From: Nocardioides sp. S5
GTDB lineage: Bacteria; Actinomycetota; Actinomycetes; Propionibacteriales; Nocardioidaceae
DNA length: 64,000 nt
NCBI RefSeq assembly: GCF_017310035.1
Contig: NZ_CP022296.1
Coordinates: 2,046,001-2,110,000 of the forward strand
Reading direction: 5' to 3'
The position numbers and the translations under genes were made by a program. The notes under the pieces were generated by a model. That model had not been told where the DNA came from, ran no database searches, and saw nothing but the letters and a program-made list of their open reading frames with translations. This document shows positions 37,190 through 47,077 of this stretch, piece after piece. Each line of letters starts with the position of its first letter. The first letter of the stretch is position 1.

Positions 37190-37918
37190 TCAGCGACCGG
37201 GAGTGACCAGCTGGATGCGCGGACCGTGGCCCGGCTCGGGACGGGGCTCGTAGTCGGGGGTCGCGACGTAGGGCTCCCAGAGGAGGTACGCCGACAGGTG
37301 CTCGCGCACGCCCGGCAGCACGTCGGCGACCGTGACGTCACGCCCGAGCTCCTGGGTCAGCGAGGTGACCCCGGCGTCGGCGATGCCGCACGGGACGAAC
37401 CGGTCGTACCACCCGAGGTCGACGTCGCAGTTCAGAGCGAAGCCGTGCATGGTCACGCCGCGGCTGACGCGGATCCCGATGGCGGCGATCTTGCGCTCGG
37501 GGCCGCGGTCGTCGGCGCGCAGCCACACGCCGCTGCGTCCCGGCACGCGGGCGGTGGCCACCCCGAGGTCGCGGCAGACCGCGATCAGGGCCTCCTCGAC
37601 ACGGCGTACGTAGTCGACGACCTTGACGTGGTCGGGCAGGCGGACGATGGGGTAGCCGACGAGCTGCCCGGGACCGTGGAAGGTGATCTTCCCACCGCGG
37701 TCGACGTCGATGACGTCCGCGCCGCCCGGGTCGAGCGGGCGCTCGTGGGGATCGGTGCGCTTGCCGGCGGTGAAGACGGGCGGGTGCTCCAGCAGCAGCA
37801 CCGAGTCGGGGCGCTCACCCGCGACCACGGCCTCGTGCACGCGACGCTGTGCGTCCCAGGCGGCGAGGTAGTCGACGGCGTCCTCGCCGAGACCGGCGAT
37901 CTCGAAGTCCAGCGGCAT
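37190..37918 (-). CDS. lipB: octanoyltransferase
   Basis: A 242-residue enzyme moving octanoyl from acyl carrier protein to lipoyl domains, the step before LipA. Conserved segments: [14 protein letters not shown] (~43), [16 protein letters not shown] (~75), [17 protein letters not shown] (~143, catalytic Lys) and [13 protein letters not shown] with the nucleophilic Cys (~177). ATG 37918 opens [12 protein letters not shown]. It lies upstream of the ABC pair on the same strand and precedes lipA, the usual lipB-lipA pairing interrupted by the ABC genes. Confidence 0.96.
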   Translation of the reverse strand: MPLDFEIAGLGEDAVDYLAAWDAQRRVHEAVVAGERPDSVLLLEHPPVFTAGKRTDPHERPLDPGGADVIDVDRGGKITFHGPGQLVGYPIVRLPDHVKVVDYVRRVEEALIAVCRDLGVATARVPGRSGVWLRADDRGPERKIAAIGIRVSRGVTMHGFALNCDVDLGWYDRFVPCGIADAGVTSLTQELGRDVTVADVLPGVREHLSAYLLWEPYVATPDYEPRPEPGHGPRIQLVTPGR

Positions 37919-38072
37919 GCTCCGAGCCTACGCCCGGCCTGCCGGCCGGGCTGGTCTGCGTCATACGAAGCCACAGGTATGGGTGCGGGTTCGTATGACG
38001 CAGGGGCGGGGTGGGGCGGGGTGCCTGTGGATGACGCGAGCGCCGCCGGCGCCGATCGGCGAGGGTGGGCGG

Positions 38073-38663
38073 GTGGACCCACGACGACTGCTCCCCGTGC
38101 TCACCGCCCTCGCGTGCGCCTGCGTCGTGGCGACCCTGGTCGTCACGGTCGGGCGGCCGGGGGAGAGCCCCACCGGCCCGCCCGGTCCGGCTGCGGCACG
38201 GTCGTCGGAGGCACGGCCCTCCGAGGTGCAGGGGTCCGAGCCCACCAGCGCGTCCGCGATCCTCGCCGCCTGGGACGCGCGCCGCTCCGCGGCCTGGTCG
38301 GCAGCAGACGTCGAGACCCTAGCGGGGCTCTACACGGCTGGTTCGCGCACCGGGGCGGCGGACATACGGCTGCTCCGGCACTACCGCGACCGCGGCCTCA
38401 CCGTGGAGGGGCTCACGACCCAGCTCCTGGCGGTCGTGGTCGTGCAACGCGCGCCGCGCCGCCTGGTGCTGGACGTCACCGACCGGTTGGTCGCCGGGCG
38501 GGCAGTCGGCGGGACGCGAGCGGTCGCGCTGCCGACGGACCGGGCGTCCACCCGTCGCGTCGTGCTCGTACGTCCGGGGCGGACGTGGCTGGTCGCGAAG
38601 GCCCGCGATCAGGCGAGCGCGGCGGCGAGCACCTCGCGGACGTCCTCGTCCTCGAAGTCGTAG
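38073..38663 (+). CDS. hypothetical membrane-anchored or secreted protein
   Basis: A 196-residue protein. From GTG 38073 (GGTGGGCGG just upstream) it starts VDPRRLLPVLTALACACVVATLVV, a single signal-anchor or cleavable signal, then a Pro/Ala/Ser-rich linker and a ~120-residue domain with SAADVETLAGLYTAGS, which resembles SnoaL/NTF2-like extracytoplasmic domains. The frame is open further upstream but that part overlaps the lipB promoter region. Its 3' end overlaps the facing TIGR01777 gene by 55 nt. Function unknown. Confidence 0.65.
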   Translation: MDPRRLLPVLTALACACVVATLVVTVGRPGESPTGPPGPAAARSSEARPSEVQGSEPTSASAILAAWDARRSAAWSAADVETLAGLYTAGSRTGAADIRLLRHYRDRGLTVEGLTTQLLAVVVVQRAPRRLVLDVTDRLVAGRAVGGTRAVALPTDRASTRRVVLVRPGRTWLVAKARDQASAAASTSRTSSSSKS

Positions 38664-39499
38664 CCGGCGCGCTCCAGGGCCGCCGGGCGGGCGTTGATCG
38701 AGCCGAGCAGCTCGGAGGCCAGGTCACCGGCCGCGACCTTCATGACCGCCGACGGCACCGCGAGGAAGGCCTTGCGCTTCACCGCGGAGGCCAGGGTGCG
38801 GGTGAACTCGGCATTGGTGGGCGTGTGCGGGCAGCACAGGTTGAACGCGCCCGAGACGTCACGCGACTCGACCAGGTAGCTCACCGCTCCGACCCAGTCG
38901 CGCAGCGAGATCATCGGCATGTGCTGCTCGCCGGACCCGAGCCGGGCTCCGCCGCCCAGCTGGAAGAGCAGCCGCAGCTGCTTGAGGGGCGGGGAGGTGC
39001 GGTCCATCACGGGGGCGGTGCGGAGCACGCAGACCCGGGCGCCGGCGTCCTGCGCCGGGAGGGTCGCCTCCTCCCACGCGCGCGCCACGCGGGTGAGGAA
39101 GGCGTCGCCGGTGGTCTCGGTGTCCTCGGTCACAAGTCGGCCCCCGTGGTCGCCGTACCAGCTGATGCCGTTGCCGGCGAGGAAGGAGGGCGGTCGCTCA
39201 GCGGCGGCGATCGTGTCGGCGAGCAGACGCGTGGTCGAGACCCGGGAGTCCATCACCTCGCGGGCGTAGGCCTTGGAGTGCGGGTTGGCGGCGATGCTCG
39301 CTCCCGCCAGGTTGACCACGGCGTCGGCGCGGGCGACCGCGGCGGCGTCGATGTCACCGGTGCTCGGGTCCCACCGGGACTCGTGGGCCGAGGTGGGTTC
39401 GCGCCTCACGAGCGCGGTCACCTCGTGCCCGTGCACCCGCAGGTGCGTGGACAGGTGGGTGCCGAGGAATCCTGAGGCACCGGCGATGAGGACGCGCAT
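38609..39499 (-). CDS. TIGR01777-family NAD(P)-dependent epimerase-like protein
   Basis: A 296-residue short-chain dehydrogenase-like protein. ATG 39499 gives MRVLIAGASGFLGTHL, a Rossmann G-x-x-G-x-x-G opening; the ~65 residues before it in the open frame are arginine-rich and rejected. Mid-protein ISWYGDHG (~105) and the C-terminal DUF1731-like segment (RPAALERAGYDFEDEDVREVLA) fit the TIGR01777/YfcH family. Physiological substrate unknown. Followed on the same strand by nothing closer than lipB; overlaps the facing gene by 55 nt at the 3' end. Confidence 0.88.
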   Translation of the reverse strand: MRVLIAGASGFLGTHLSTHLRVHGHEVTALVRREPTSAHESRWDPSTGDIDAAAVARADAVVNLAGASIAANPHSKAYAREVMDSRVSTTRLLADTIAAAERPPSFLAGNGISWYGDHGGRLVTEDTETTGDAFLTRVARAWEEATLPAQDAGARVCVLRTAPVMDRTSPPLKQLRLLFQLGGGARLGSGEQHMPMISLRDWVGAVSYLVESRDVSGAFNLCCPHTPTNAEFTRTLASAVKRKAFLAVPSAVMKVAAGDLASELLGSINARPAALERAGYDFEDEDVREVLAAALA

Positions 39500-39531
39500 G
39501 ACCCCACCCAACCAGTGGGGGCCAAAGCCCC

Positions 39532-42500
39532 TCACCCCCCAAGGTGCCCCCAGCGGTCGGACAGCTCGCGCCACGGCCCGTGGTCGACGACCCGCCCCGC
39601 TTCGAGGACGACCACGCGGTCGGCCTGCGTCAGTGCGGCGGTCTTGCTGGTGGCACCGATCACGGCCGCGCCCCGGGCCCGCAGCGCCTTCCACAGCTCG
39701 ACCTCGGTGGCGGCGTCGAGCGCCGACGACACGTCGTCGGCGAGCAGCACGTCGGCTTCGGCGGCCAGCGCCCGCGCCAGCGCCAGGCGCTGGACCTGTC
39801 CGCCGGAGAGGCGTACGCCGCGGTGCCCGACGAGGGAGTCCGGCCCGCCCGCCTCCGCCACGTCGCGCCCCATCCGGGCGGTCTCGAGCGAGGGGAGCAC
39901 GGCGCGCTCGGCGTGGTCGAGGGCGACGTTGCCGGTGAAGGTGCCCGACAGCACCCGCGGCACCTGCGCGACGTGGGCCACGCGTCCGGGCCGCAGCGCG
40001 GTCTGCGGATCGGCGACGACCTGGTCGTTCCAGCGGATCTCGCCGGTGCTGGTGACCAGGCCGGCCAGCGCGCTGAGCAGGCTGGACTTGCCCGAGCCGA
40101 CCTGGCCGAGCAGCAGCACCAGCTCACCGGCACGGACGTCGAGGTCGATGCCCTGCACCCCGAGGGTGCCGTCGTCGTGCACCGCGTCGAGCCCGCGCAC
40201 GCTGAGCGTGCGCAACGGGTCGCGGTGGGCCGGCGCCGGGTCCGGGCCGGTGCCGCGGACGAGGTCCACCCCGGGAGGGAGGTCCATCAGGTCGCCGCCG
40301 CCGGCGAGCTCGCTGGTGGCGTTCATCCAGGCGCGGGTGCCGGGCGCCTCGGTGACGACCGAGCCGGCGACGCGGCCGAACCAGTCGAAGCCGCTGACCG
40401 CGTTGGCGACCAGCAGCGCGGTGGCGAGCTCCCACCGGCCGGTGAGCAGACCGGCCCAGGCGGCGACGACGCCGAGCTGCACCATCACGACGGGCACGCC
40501 GTCGAGCAGCGCCTGGACGCGGTGCTCGCGCACCGCGGCGTCGACGCGGCCGCCGTCGACGTCGCGCAGGTGCTGGTGGACCTGCGGAGTGGCGGCGGCC
40601 AGCTTGACGGTGCGCACCGACTCCAGCGCCGACACGAGCGACTGCCCGAACCGCGCGCGAGCCGTCGACGCGGCGGCGGCCGAGCGACCGGCCACCCGGC
40701 GGCCCAGGGTGGAGGCCAGCGCCGAGACGGCCATGACCGTCAGCAGGACCGCGCCGGCGACCCACGTCTGCGCGATCAGGGCGGTCATCGCGGCGACCAC
40801 GAGCCCGTTGACGAAGTCGACCCAGCGGTCGGTGTAGCGCGCGAGCCGGTCGGCGTCCATGGTGCGGGCGACGACCTCGCCCGGTGGCGTGCGGAGCAGG
40901 CGACGCTGGGAGGTCTGGCCGTGGAGGACGGCGGCCCGGACCCGCAGGCGCACCTCCACCCACCAGTGGGGGTAGGTGCGGAAGGCCTGGGACAGCAGGA
41001 AGGGGGCGACCACGAGCGAGGCCACCAGCGCGACCACCAGCAGACCGGGGTCATCGCCGGCCTGGAGGTCGGTGACGATGAGTCCCCAGACCCAGCCGGT
41101 GACGGCGCCGAACGCGCCGGTGAGGGACGCGGCCAGGAACAGGAAGGCGCCCAGCAGGCCCCACTGGGGCTGGATGCTGATGGTGTGCAGCACCTGGCGC
41201 GCCAGGCTCGGGGTCGGGGCCAGCTCGGGCGGGGGCGGGGGAGTCGTGCTGCGCCGCACCGCGCCGATCGTGGAGGCGTCGTGGTGGTGCTCCTCGACCA
41301 CCGACTCGTGGGCGGCGGCCTCGAGCAGGGTGCGGAAGGGGCCGTCCACCTGGGCGAGACGGGCGCGCGCACCCTGCTGGACGACCTGGCCCGACTCCAT
41401 CACCGCGACCTGCTCGGCGCGCTCGGTGGTGGAGAGCCGGTGGGCGACCAGGATGCCGGTGCGTCCGGAGATGAGGCGGTCGGCCGCGCGCACGACGCGC
41501 GCCTCGGTGACCGGGTCCATCCGGGCCGTCGCCTCGTCGAGGACGACGACGCTCACGTCGCGCACCAGCAGGCGGGCGAAGGCGACCAGCTGCTCCTCGC
41601 CCGCGGACAGGCTCGTGCCGCCCGGGCCGAGAACCGTGTCGAGGCCGGCCGGGAGGCCCGCCACCCAGTCGGTCAGTCCGAGCTCGGCGACCGCTGCCTC
41701 GACGCGCGTGCGGGGCACGTCGTCGAAGAGAGCGATGTTGTCGGCGAGGGTGCCCGCCAGCACCTCGGTGCGCTGGGTGACGACGCCCACCGCCGAGCGC
41801 AGCTGCTGGAGGTCGAGGTCGCGGACGTCGACCCCGCCGAGGAACACCGTGCCCCGCGGCGGCTCGACGGCTCGGGAGAGCAGCGAGGCCAGGGTGGACT
41901 TGCCCGAACCCGTGCGGCCCACGAGGGCGCAGGTGTGCCCGGCAGCCAGCAGCAGGTCGACGTCGCGCAGCGCGAACGTGCCGGTGCCGTAGCTGAAGTC
42001 GAGGTGGCGGAACTCGACGTCGAGGGGACCCTCGGGCACCGGTCGGCCGCCCGTCGGCTCGGCGGGCGCGGCCATCATCCCGCGCAGGCGCAGGACAGCG
42101 CCGAAGCCCTCCTGGAGGTCGGGCAGGTGACGCGCGAGCATGTCGACGCCGCCGACGAACATCGTGGTGACGAGGAAGAGCGTCACCAGCCGTGCGGTGG
42201 AGAGGTCGCCGCCCAGGACGAGCGCGACCCCGACCACGCCGACCGCGGCGAGCGCGCCGTGCAGGAGACCGCCGCTGCGGCGGGTGATGCGGACCTCGAC
42301 GGCCAGCACGGCGTCGAGGGTGCGGTGCACGACGGAGGCGAGGTGAGCGTTGCGACGCAGCACGTGGGCCTGCCCCAGTGACGTGCGCAGGTCGTCACGG
42401 GCCGCGACCCCCTCCTCGGTGGAGGCGGCGTGGTCGGTCCACGCGGCCTCCTCGATCACCTTCTTCTGCGAGACCTCCGGCAGGAGGCGGCGGATGGAGA

Positions 42501-43041
42501 GGAACGTGACGACCGCCGTGACGGGGAAGAGGAAGACCGCCGGCCACCACGTCAGGGACGCGACCACCCACAGCGGACCGGATGCCAGCAAGGTGCGCGC
42601 GGCCTGCCACACGCCCCAGCGCATCAGCTGACCGACCTCCCAGGTGTCGTCGTCGATGCGGTCGAGCACCTCGCCGACGGCCTGCTCGGAGAGCTCGGAC
42701 AGCGGCTGGGCCATCGCGGCGTCGAGCAGGTCCGAGCGCAGCTGGCCCTCGGCGCGGTCGCAGATCGTGGCCCAGATCGTCTTGGCGATGGTGTCGATGA
42801 CCGCGCCACCGACCACGCACAGCCCGAGCAGGAGCAGCAGCGTCTCGGTCGGACCGTCGGCGAGGCGTCCGGCGACCATCGAGCCCAGCGCGGAAGCGAT
42901 GGCGCCGACGAGGGACATCGAGAAGCAGAGATAGGTCAGTGGACGGCGGACGCGACGCCAGTCGACCGGCCGGCGGTGCGCCGGAAGGCCCGACGAGGAG
43001 GCGGTCGCGTCGGTGGGCCGGGTGGTGTCGGTGAGGGTCAC
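39532..43041 (-). CDS. fused ABC exporter with two TMD-NBD halves
   Basis: A 1169-residue single-chain exporter. NBD1 has Walker A GRTGSGKST (~374), signature LSAGE (~472), Walker B VVVLDEATARMD and H-loop VAHRLS. NBD2 has Walker A GQVGSGKSS (~985), signature LSGGQ (~1073), Walker B VLLADDVSSALD and GATSKTA in place of the H-loop His. So the site made of NBD2 Walker motifs plus the NBD1 signature is degenerate (no catalytic Glu, no His, altered signature) and the other is intact, as in asymmetric heterodimeric exporters. Two membrane domains lie at ~30-320 and ~640-900. GTG start at 43041. Exported substrate unknown. Confidence 0.92.
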   Translation of the reverse strand: MTLTDTTRPTDATASSSGLPAHRRPVDWRRVRRPLTYLCFSMSLVGAIASALGSMVAGRLADGPTETLLLLLGLCVVGGAVIDTIAKTIWATICDRAEGQLRSDLLDAAMAQPLSELSEQAVGEVLDRIDDDTWEVGQLMRWGVWQAARTLLASGPLWVVASLTWWPAVFLFPVTAVVTFLSIRRLLPEVSQKKVIEEAAWTDHAASTEEGVAARDDLRTSLGQAHVLRRNAHLASVVHRTLDAVLAVEVRITRRSGGLLHGALAAVGVVGVALVLGGDLSTARLVTLFLVTTMFVGGVDMLARHLPDLQEGFGAVLRLRGMMAAPAEPTGGRPVPEGPLDVEFRHLDFSYGTGTFALRDVDLLLAAGHTCALVGRTGSGKSTLASLLSRAVEPPRGTVFLGGVDVRDLDLQQLRSAVGVVTQRTEVLAGTLADNIALFDDVPRTRVEAAVAELGLTDWVAGLPAGLDTVLGPGGTSLSAGEEQLVAFARLLVRDVSVVVLDEATARMDPVTEARVVRAADRLISGRTGILVAHRLSTTERAEQVAVMESGQVVQQGARARLAQVDGPFRTLLEAAAHESVVEEHHHDASTIGAVRRSTTPPPPPELAPTPSLARQVLHTISIQPQWGLLGAFLFLAASLTGAFGAVTGWVWGLIVTDLQAGDDPGLLVVALVASLVVAPFLLSQAFRTYPHWWVEVRLRVRAAVLHGQTSQRRLLRTPPGEVVARTMDADRLARYTDRWVDFVNGLVVAAMTALIAQTWVAGAVLLTVMAVSALASTLGRRVAGRSAAAASTARARFGQSLVSALESVRTVKLAAATPQVHQHLRDVDGGRVDAAVREHRVQALLDGVPVVMVQLGVVAAWAGLLTGRWELATALLVANAVSGFDWFGRVAGSVVTEAPGTRAWMNATSELAGGGDLMDLPPGVDLVRGTGPDPAPAHRDPLRTLSVRGLDAVHDDGTLGVQGIDLDVRAGELVLLLGQVGSGKSSLLSALAGLVTSTGEIRWNDQVVADPQTALRPGRVAHVAQVPRVLSGTFTGNVALDHAERAVLPSLETARMGRDVAEAGGPDSLVGHRGVRLSGGQVQRLALARALAAEADVLLADDVSSALDAATEVELWKALRARGAAVIGATSKTAALTQADRVVVLEAGRVVDHGPWRELSDRWGHLGG

Positions 43042-43110
43042 GATGCCTTCAGGCTAGGTGCTGGGACTGACAGTGCGCCTGTGGTTTTCCGGGGGAGGCA
43101 GGACGCGGCG

Positions 43111-43142
43111 ACGCCCCGCCCGCACGCGGCGGACGGGGCGTC
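43111..43142 (-). terminator. possible terminator after sucB
   Basis: A GC-rich inverted repeat (CGCCCCGTCCGCC ... GCGGGCGGGGCG on the minus strand, one mismatch) lies 13 nt past the sucB stop codon. There is no clear T-run, so it could also be a plain hairpin in high-GC sequence. Confidence 0.4.
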
Positions 43143-43154
43143 GTACGGCGAACG

Positions 43155-45107
43155 TCAGACCTCGAACTGGCCCGACTCGAGGCGCTTCTTGACGTCCTGC
43201 AGGAACCGGCCGGCGTCGGCGCCGTCGACCAGGCGGTGGTCGTAGGTCAGCGACAGGTAGACCATGTGGCGCACCGCGATCGTCTCGCCCAGGTTGGCGT
43301 CGTCGATCACGACCGGACGCTTCACCACGGCACCGGGGCCGAGGATCGCGACCTGCGGCTTGTTGATGATCGGGGTGTCGAAGAGTGCCCCGAAGCTGCC
43401 CAGGTTGGTGATCGTGAAGGTGCCGCCGGACAGCTCGTCCGGCGTGATCTTGTTGGTGCGGGTGCGCTCGGCCACGTCGGCGATCTTCTTCGCGATCCCG
43501 GCGATGGACAGGTCACCCGCGTCCTTGACGACCGGCGTCAGCAGCCCCTTCTCGGTGTCCACGGCGAACGCGATGTTCTCGCGGTCGTAGTAGGTCACCT
43601 CACCCTTCTCGGCGTCGATCGCGGCGTTCAGCTTCGGGTGCACCTTGAGCGCGTCGATCGCCGCCTTGGCGAAGAACGGCAGGTAGGTCAGCTTCACGCC
43701 CTCCCGGGCCAGGAAGTCGGCCTTCGACGCCTCGCGCAGGCGGGCGATCGAGGTCACGTCGACCTCCATCACCTGCGTGAGCTGAGCGGTCTCGGTGAGC
43801 GACTCCACCATCCGCTTGGCGATGACCTTGCGCAGGCGCGAGAGCGGCTCGGTGGTGCCGCGCAGCGGGGAGGGGCTGGCCGACGCGGGAGCCGCCGTGG
43901 CGGGCGCGGCCGCCGCGGGCGCGGCCGGAGCGGTCGGAGCGGCCTGCTCCTGCTGCGCCTCCTTCGCAGCGGCGGCGGCGTCGAGCACGTCCTGCTTGCG
44001 GATGCGGCCGCCGACACCGGTGCCCTGCACCGAGCCGAGGTCCACGCCGTGCTGGTCGGCCATCTTGCGGACCAGCGGCGTGACGTACGCCGTCTGGTCC
44101 CGGCCGCCGCCCGACTGCTCGGCGGACGAGGGTGCGGCTGCGGACTCGGCCTGCGCCTGGTCGGGGCGCTGTGGCTCGGGCTCGCCCTCGGGAGCCGGTG
44201 CGTAGGGCGCCTCGCCCTTGGCCTCAGGCTCCACCTGCTGCTGCGACTCGGCCTGCTGCGGCTCCTCCTGCTTCTCGGACTCGGGGGTCTCGTCGCCCTC
44301 CGGCAGGCTGCCGGTCTCCTCGGCGACCTGCTCCTCCTGCTCGGCCTTCTTCTCGGCCTGCTCCTCGTCCTTGGGCTGGGCCTGCGCAGGCGCGGCGTCG
44401 CCGGAGCCGATGATCGCGAGCTCGGCGCCGACCTCGACGGTCTCGTCCTCCTCGGCCTTGATCTCCAGCAGCGTGCCGGCGACGGGCGAGGGGATCTCGG
44501 TGTCGACCTTGTCGGTGGACACCTCGAGCAGCGGCTCGTCGACGGCGACCTCGTCGCCGACCTGCTTCAGCCAGCGGGTCACGGTGCCCTCGGTCACGGA
44601 CTCACCCAGGGCCGGCAGCGTGACGGAGGTGCCGGAGCCGCCACCGGAGCCACCCGTGCTGCCGGAGTCGCCGGACGCCTTCTCGGCGGCGGGCTCGGAC
44701 TCGGCGGGGGCGTCGTCCTTCTCGGACTCAGGGGTCTCGTCGCCCTCCGGCAGGCTGCCGGTCTCCTCGGCGACCTGCTCCTCCTGCTCGGCCTTCTTCT
44801 CCGACTCCTCCTCGTCCTGCGGCTGCGCCTCGGGCTCGGCGGTGCCGGAGGCGTCGCCCGCGGACTCGCCCTCCTCGCCGATCACGCCCAGGACCGCGCC
44901 CACCTCGACGGTGTCGTCCTCGTTCGCGGTGATCTCGAGCAGCGTGCCCGCGACGGGGGAGGGGATCTCGGTGTCGACCTTGTCGGTGGAGACCTCCAGC
45001 AGCGGCTCGTCGACGGCGACCGTGTCACCGACCTGCTTGAGCCAGCGGGTGACGGTGCCCTCGGTGACGGACTCGCCGAGGGCGGGGAGGGTGACTTCGG
45101 AGGCCAT
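43155..45107 (-). CDS. sucB: dihydrolipoyl acyltransferase (E2) with two lipoyl domains
   Basis: A 650-residue E2 of a 2-oxo acid dehydrogenase complex. Start ATG 45107 opens [17 protein letters not shown]. Lipoyl domain 1 (~1-77, lysine in [13 protein letters not shown]) and domain 2 (~155-235, same motif) are joined by acidic linkers that share a near-identical segment. Then comes a peripheral-subunit-binding domain ([17 protein letters not shown], ~355) and the acyltransferase core ending with the catalytic [14 protein letters not shown] (~620). Such proteins are annotated SucB or a general actinobacterial E2 serving both pyruvate and 2-oxoglutarate dehydrogenases. It is 56 nt downstream of lpdA. 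The lipoyl groups depend on LipA/LipB. Confidence 0.93.
   Translation of the reverse strand: MASEVTLPALGESVTEGTVTRWLKQVGDTVAVDEPLLEVSTDKVDTEIPSPVAGTLLEITANEDDTVEVGAVLGVIGEEGESAGDASGTAEPEAQPQDEEESEKKAEQEEQVAEETGSLPEGDETPESEKDDAPAESEPAAEKASGDSGSTGGSGGGSGTSVTLPALGESVTEGTVTRWLKQVGDEVAVDEPLLEVSTDKVDTEIPSPVAGTLLEIKAEEDETVEVGAELAIIGSGDAAPAQAQPKDEEQAEKKAEQEEQVAEETGSLPEGDETPESEKQEEPQQAESQQQVEPEAKGEAPYAPAPEGEPEPQRPDQAQAESAAAPSSAEQSGGGRDQTAYVTPLVRKMADQHGVDLGSVQGTGVGGRIRKQDVLDAAAAAKEAQQEQAAPTAPAAPAAAAPATAAPASASPSPLRGTTEPLSRLRKVIAKRMVESLTETAQLTQVMEVDVTSIARLREASKADFLAREGVKLTYLPFFAKAAIDALKVHPKLNAAIDAEKGEVTYYDRENIAFAVDTEKGLLTPVVKDAGDLSIAGIAKKIADVAERTRTNKITPDELSGGTFTITNLGSFGALFDTPIINKPQVAILGPGAVVKRPVVIDDANLGETIAVRHMVYLSLTYDHRLVDGADAGRFLQDVKKRLESGQFEV
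44271..44354. repeat. direct repeat copy A inside sucB
   Basis: This 84-bp segment is repeated at 44718-44801 with one mismatch (G to A at the tenth-to-thirteenth base region, TCGGGGG against TCAGGGG). It encodes the linker segment [20 protein letters not shown] after the second lipoyl domain. The copies are 447 bp (149 codons) apart. Confidence 0.9.
44718..44801. repeat. direct repeat copy B inside sucB
   Basis: The partner of the repeat at 44271-44354, 83 of 84 bases identical. It encodes the same linker segment after the first lipoyl domain. Nucleotide identity higher than protein function needs points to recent duplication or gene conversion. Confidence 0.9.
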
Positions 45108-45163
45108 TGGTGTTCCTTCGCTCGCGTGTAGGTAGGTGTGGGGCCAGAGCTGAAAAGCTGGGG

Positions 45164-46540
45164 TCAGGAGTGGGCGTGCAGCGGCTTGCCGGCCAGGGCC
45201 AGGTGGGCCTCGCCGAGCGCCTCGTTCTGGGTGGGGTGGGCGTGCAGCAGGGGCGCGACGTCCTCGGCGTGTGCCTCCCAGTTGTAGATGAGCTGCGCCT
45301 CGCCGATGAGCTCGCCGACGCGATCGCCCACCATGTGGACGCCGAGGACCGGGCCGTCGGTGAGCCCGACGAGCTTGACGAAGCCCTGGGTCTGGAGGAT
45401 CTGGCTCTTGCCGTTGCCCCCGAGGTCGTAGGTCACGGTCGTGACCGCGTCGCCGTGCAGCTCGCGGGCCGCCGCCTCGTCGAGGCCGACGGAGGCGATC
45501 TCGGGGTGGGAGTAGGTGACGCGGGGGATGCCGGACTCGTCGATCGGGCGCGGGTCGAGCCCGGCGATCTCCTCGGCGACGAAGATGCCCTGCTGGAAGC
45601 CGCGGTGGGCGAGCTGGAGGCCCGGCACGATGTCGCCGACGGCGTAGACGCCCTCGACGTTGGTGCGGCAGCGCTCGTCGGTGAGCACGAAGCCGCGGTC
45701 CATCTCGACGCCCTGCTCGGCGTAGCCCAGGCCGTCGGTCGACGGGCCGCGCCCGACCGCGACGAGGAGGATCTCGGCCTCGATCACGTCGCCGCCCTCG
45801 ACGGTGACGGCGACGCCGGTGTCGGTGGTCTTCACGCTCTGGAAGGGCGTGCCGGTCAGGAAGGAGATCTTGCGCTTGCGGAAGGCGCGCTCGAGTGCCT
45901 TCGAGGACGCCTCGTCCTCGGCCGCCACCAGGCGCGGGAGGGCCTCGATGATGGTGACGTCGGAGCCGAACGACTTCCACACGCTGGCGAACTCGCAACC
46001 GATGACGCCGCCGCCGAGCACGATGGCCGAGGCGGGGACGCGGTCGAGGCGCAGCGCGTGCTCGGAGGTGAGGACCTTCTCGCCGTCGACCTCGAGGCCG
46101 GGCAGGGACTTGCTGTAGGAGCCCGACGCGAGGACCACGGCCTTGCCGGCGTACGCCGTGCCGTCGACGGTGACCTCCCGCGGGCCGGTCAGCGCGCCGG
46201 TGCCCTCGATGACGGTGATGCCGCGTGACTTGATCAGGCCGGTGAGGCCCTTGAAGAGCCGGTCGACGACCTTGTCCTTGTAGGTGTTGACGCCCCCCAT
46301 GTCGATGCCGTCGAGGGTGGCGGTGACGCCGAACTGCGCGGCCTCGCGGGCCGAGTCGGCGACCTCCGCGGCGTGGAGCAGGGCCTTCGTCGGGATGCAA
46401 CCCACGTGGAGGCAGGTGCCTCCGAGGTTGCCCTTCTCGACCAGCCCGACCTTGAGCCCCAGCTGGGCTGCTCGCAGGGCACAGGCGTATCCGCCCGAAC
46501 CTGCCCCGAGGACGAGGACGTCGAACTCACCGTCCGCCAC
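45164..46540 (-). CDS. lpdA: dihydrolipoamide dehydrogenase (E3)
   Basis: A 458-residue flavoenzyme that reoxidises the lipoyl groups of the neighbouring E2. FAD-binding [17 protein letters not shown] (~11), redox disulfide [13 protein letters not shown] (~38-50), NAD-binding [13 protein letters not shown] (~180) and C-terminal [10 protein letters not shown] (catalytic His and Glu) are intact. GTG 46540 is preferred as start, with GGAGG 6 nt ahead of it; longer in-frame alternatives (ATG 46579) exist but lack that site and family support. Operon with sucB. Confidence 0.95.
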   Translation of the reverse strand: MADGEFDVLVLGAGSGGYACALRAAQLGLKVGLVEKGNLGGTCLHVGCIPTKALLHAAEVADSAREAAQFGVTATLDGIDMGGVNTYKDKVVDRLFKGLTGLIKSRGITVIEGTGALTGPREVTVDGTAYAGKAVVLASGSYSKSLPGLEVDGEKVLTSEHALRLDRVPASAIVLGGGVIGCEFASVWKSFGSDVTIIEALPRLVAAEDEASSKALERAFRKRKISFLTGTPFQSVKTTDTGVAVTVEGGDVIEAEILLVAVGRGPSTDGLGYAEQGVEMDRGFVLTDERCRTNVEGVYAVGDIVPGLQLAHRGFQQGIFVAEEIAGLDPRPIDESGIPRVTYSHPEIASVGLDEAAARELHGDAVTTVTYDLGGNGKSQILQTQGFVKLVGLTDGPVLGVHMVGDRVGELIGEAQLIYNWEAHAEDVAPLLHAHPTQNEALGEAHLALAGKPLHAHS

Positions 46541-46688
46541 AGATTCCCTCCACACTTCCGACTCGCACAGCACGTGCATGGGCTCGCCCATCCTTGCACT
46601 CTTCGTGAGCCTGTCCACACCCGGTCGGGGTGGGTCGGCGTCGGCGATCCGCGGGCGCGGTGGGGACCGTCCGGGCAGAATGTGCGCC

Positions 46689-47060
46689 ATGGGTTTGTTC
46701 GATCGATTCCGCCGCAAGGGGCGTACGGGTGGGCGTACGAGTGCTCCGGCGCGGGACGCTGCCCGCACCGGCTCCACCCGCGTGCGTGCCTCCGACGGCG
46801 AGGACGCGCGCCACCTCGAGAGCTTCGTGACCACCCGTCAGGGGGTCGAGGGCTTCGTCGAGCCGCGCACCGCGGTCAGCGACGTCACCATCCTCCTCGT
46901 GGCCCACGACGGCGAGTGGACGCGTCGCCGGGTGCCCAGCGTGAAGTGGGCCCACGACTTCGCCAACCGCCACCAGGTGCCGTCGTACGACGCCGCGGTC
47001 GTGGGCGTGCCGCAGCGGATGCGCGACTACAACAAGCGCAAGAAGGCCGAAGGGATCTGA
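46689..47060 (+). CDS. conserved hypothetical protein of actinobacteria
   Basis: A 123-residue soluble protein opening MGLFDRFRRKGRTGGR, a basic N-terminus, then a compact domain with VTILLVAHDGEWTRRRVPS and FANRHQVPSYDAAVVGVPQRM. It has no catalytic motif. Divergent from lpdA (148 nt between starts) and convergent with pepA. I recall it as a protein of unknown function conserved near lpdA and pepA; no role can be read. Confidence 0.78.
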   Translation: MGLFDRFRRKGRTGGRTSAPARDAARTGSTRVRASDGEDARHLESFVTTRQGVEGFVEPRTAVSDVTILLVAHDGEWTRRRVPSVKWAHDFANRHQVPSYDAAVVGVPQRMRDYNKRKKAEGI

Positions 47061-47077
47061 CAGCGGACCTGAGCGGC

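Noticed and set aside
39544..42381. 945-codon plus-strand open frame opposite the fused ABC exporter
   Set aside because: Antisense of conserved Walker and signature motifs. Translation is Gly/Arg/Asp/Gln-rich with no domain.
46541..46834. 98-residue N-terminal extension of LpdA
   Set aside because: Arginine/proline-rich and unlike any LpdA. GTG 46540 has a strong GGAGG site and begins right at the FAD-binding strand.
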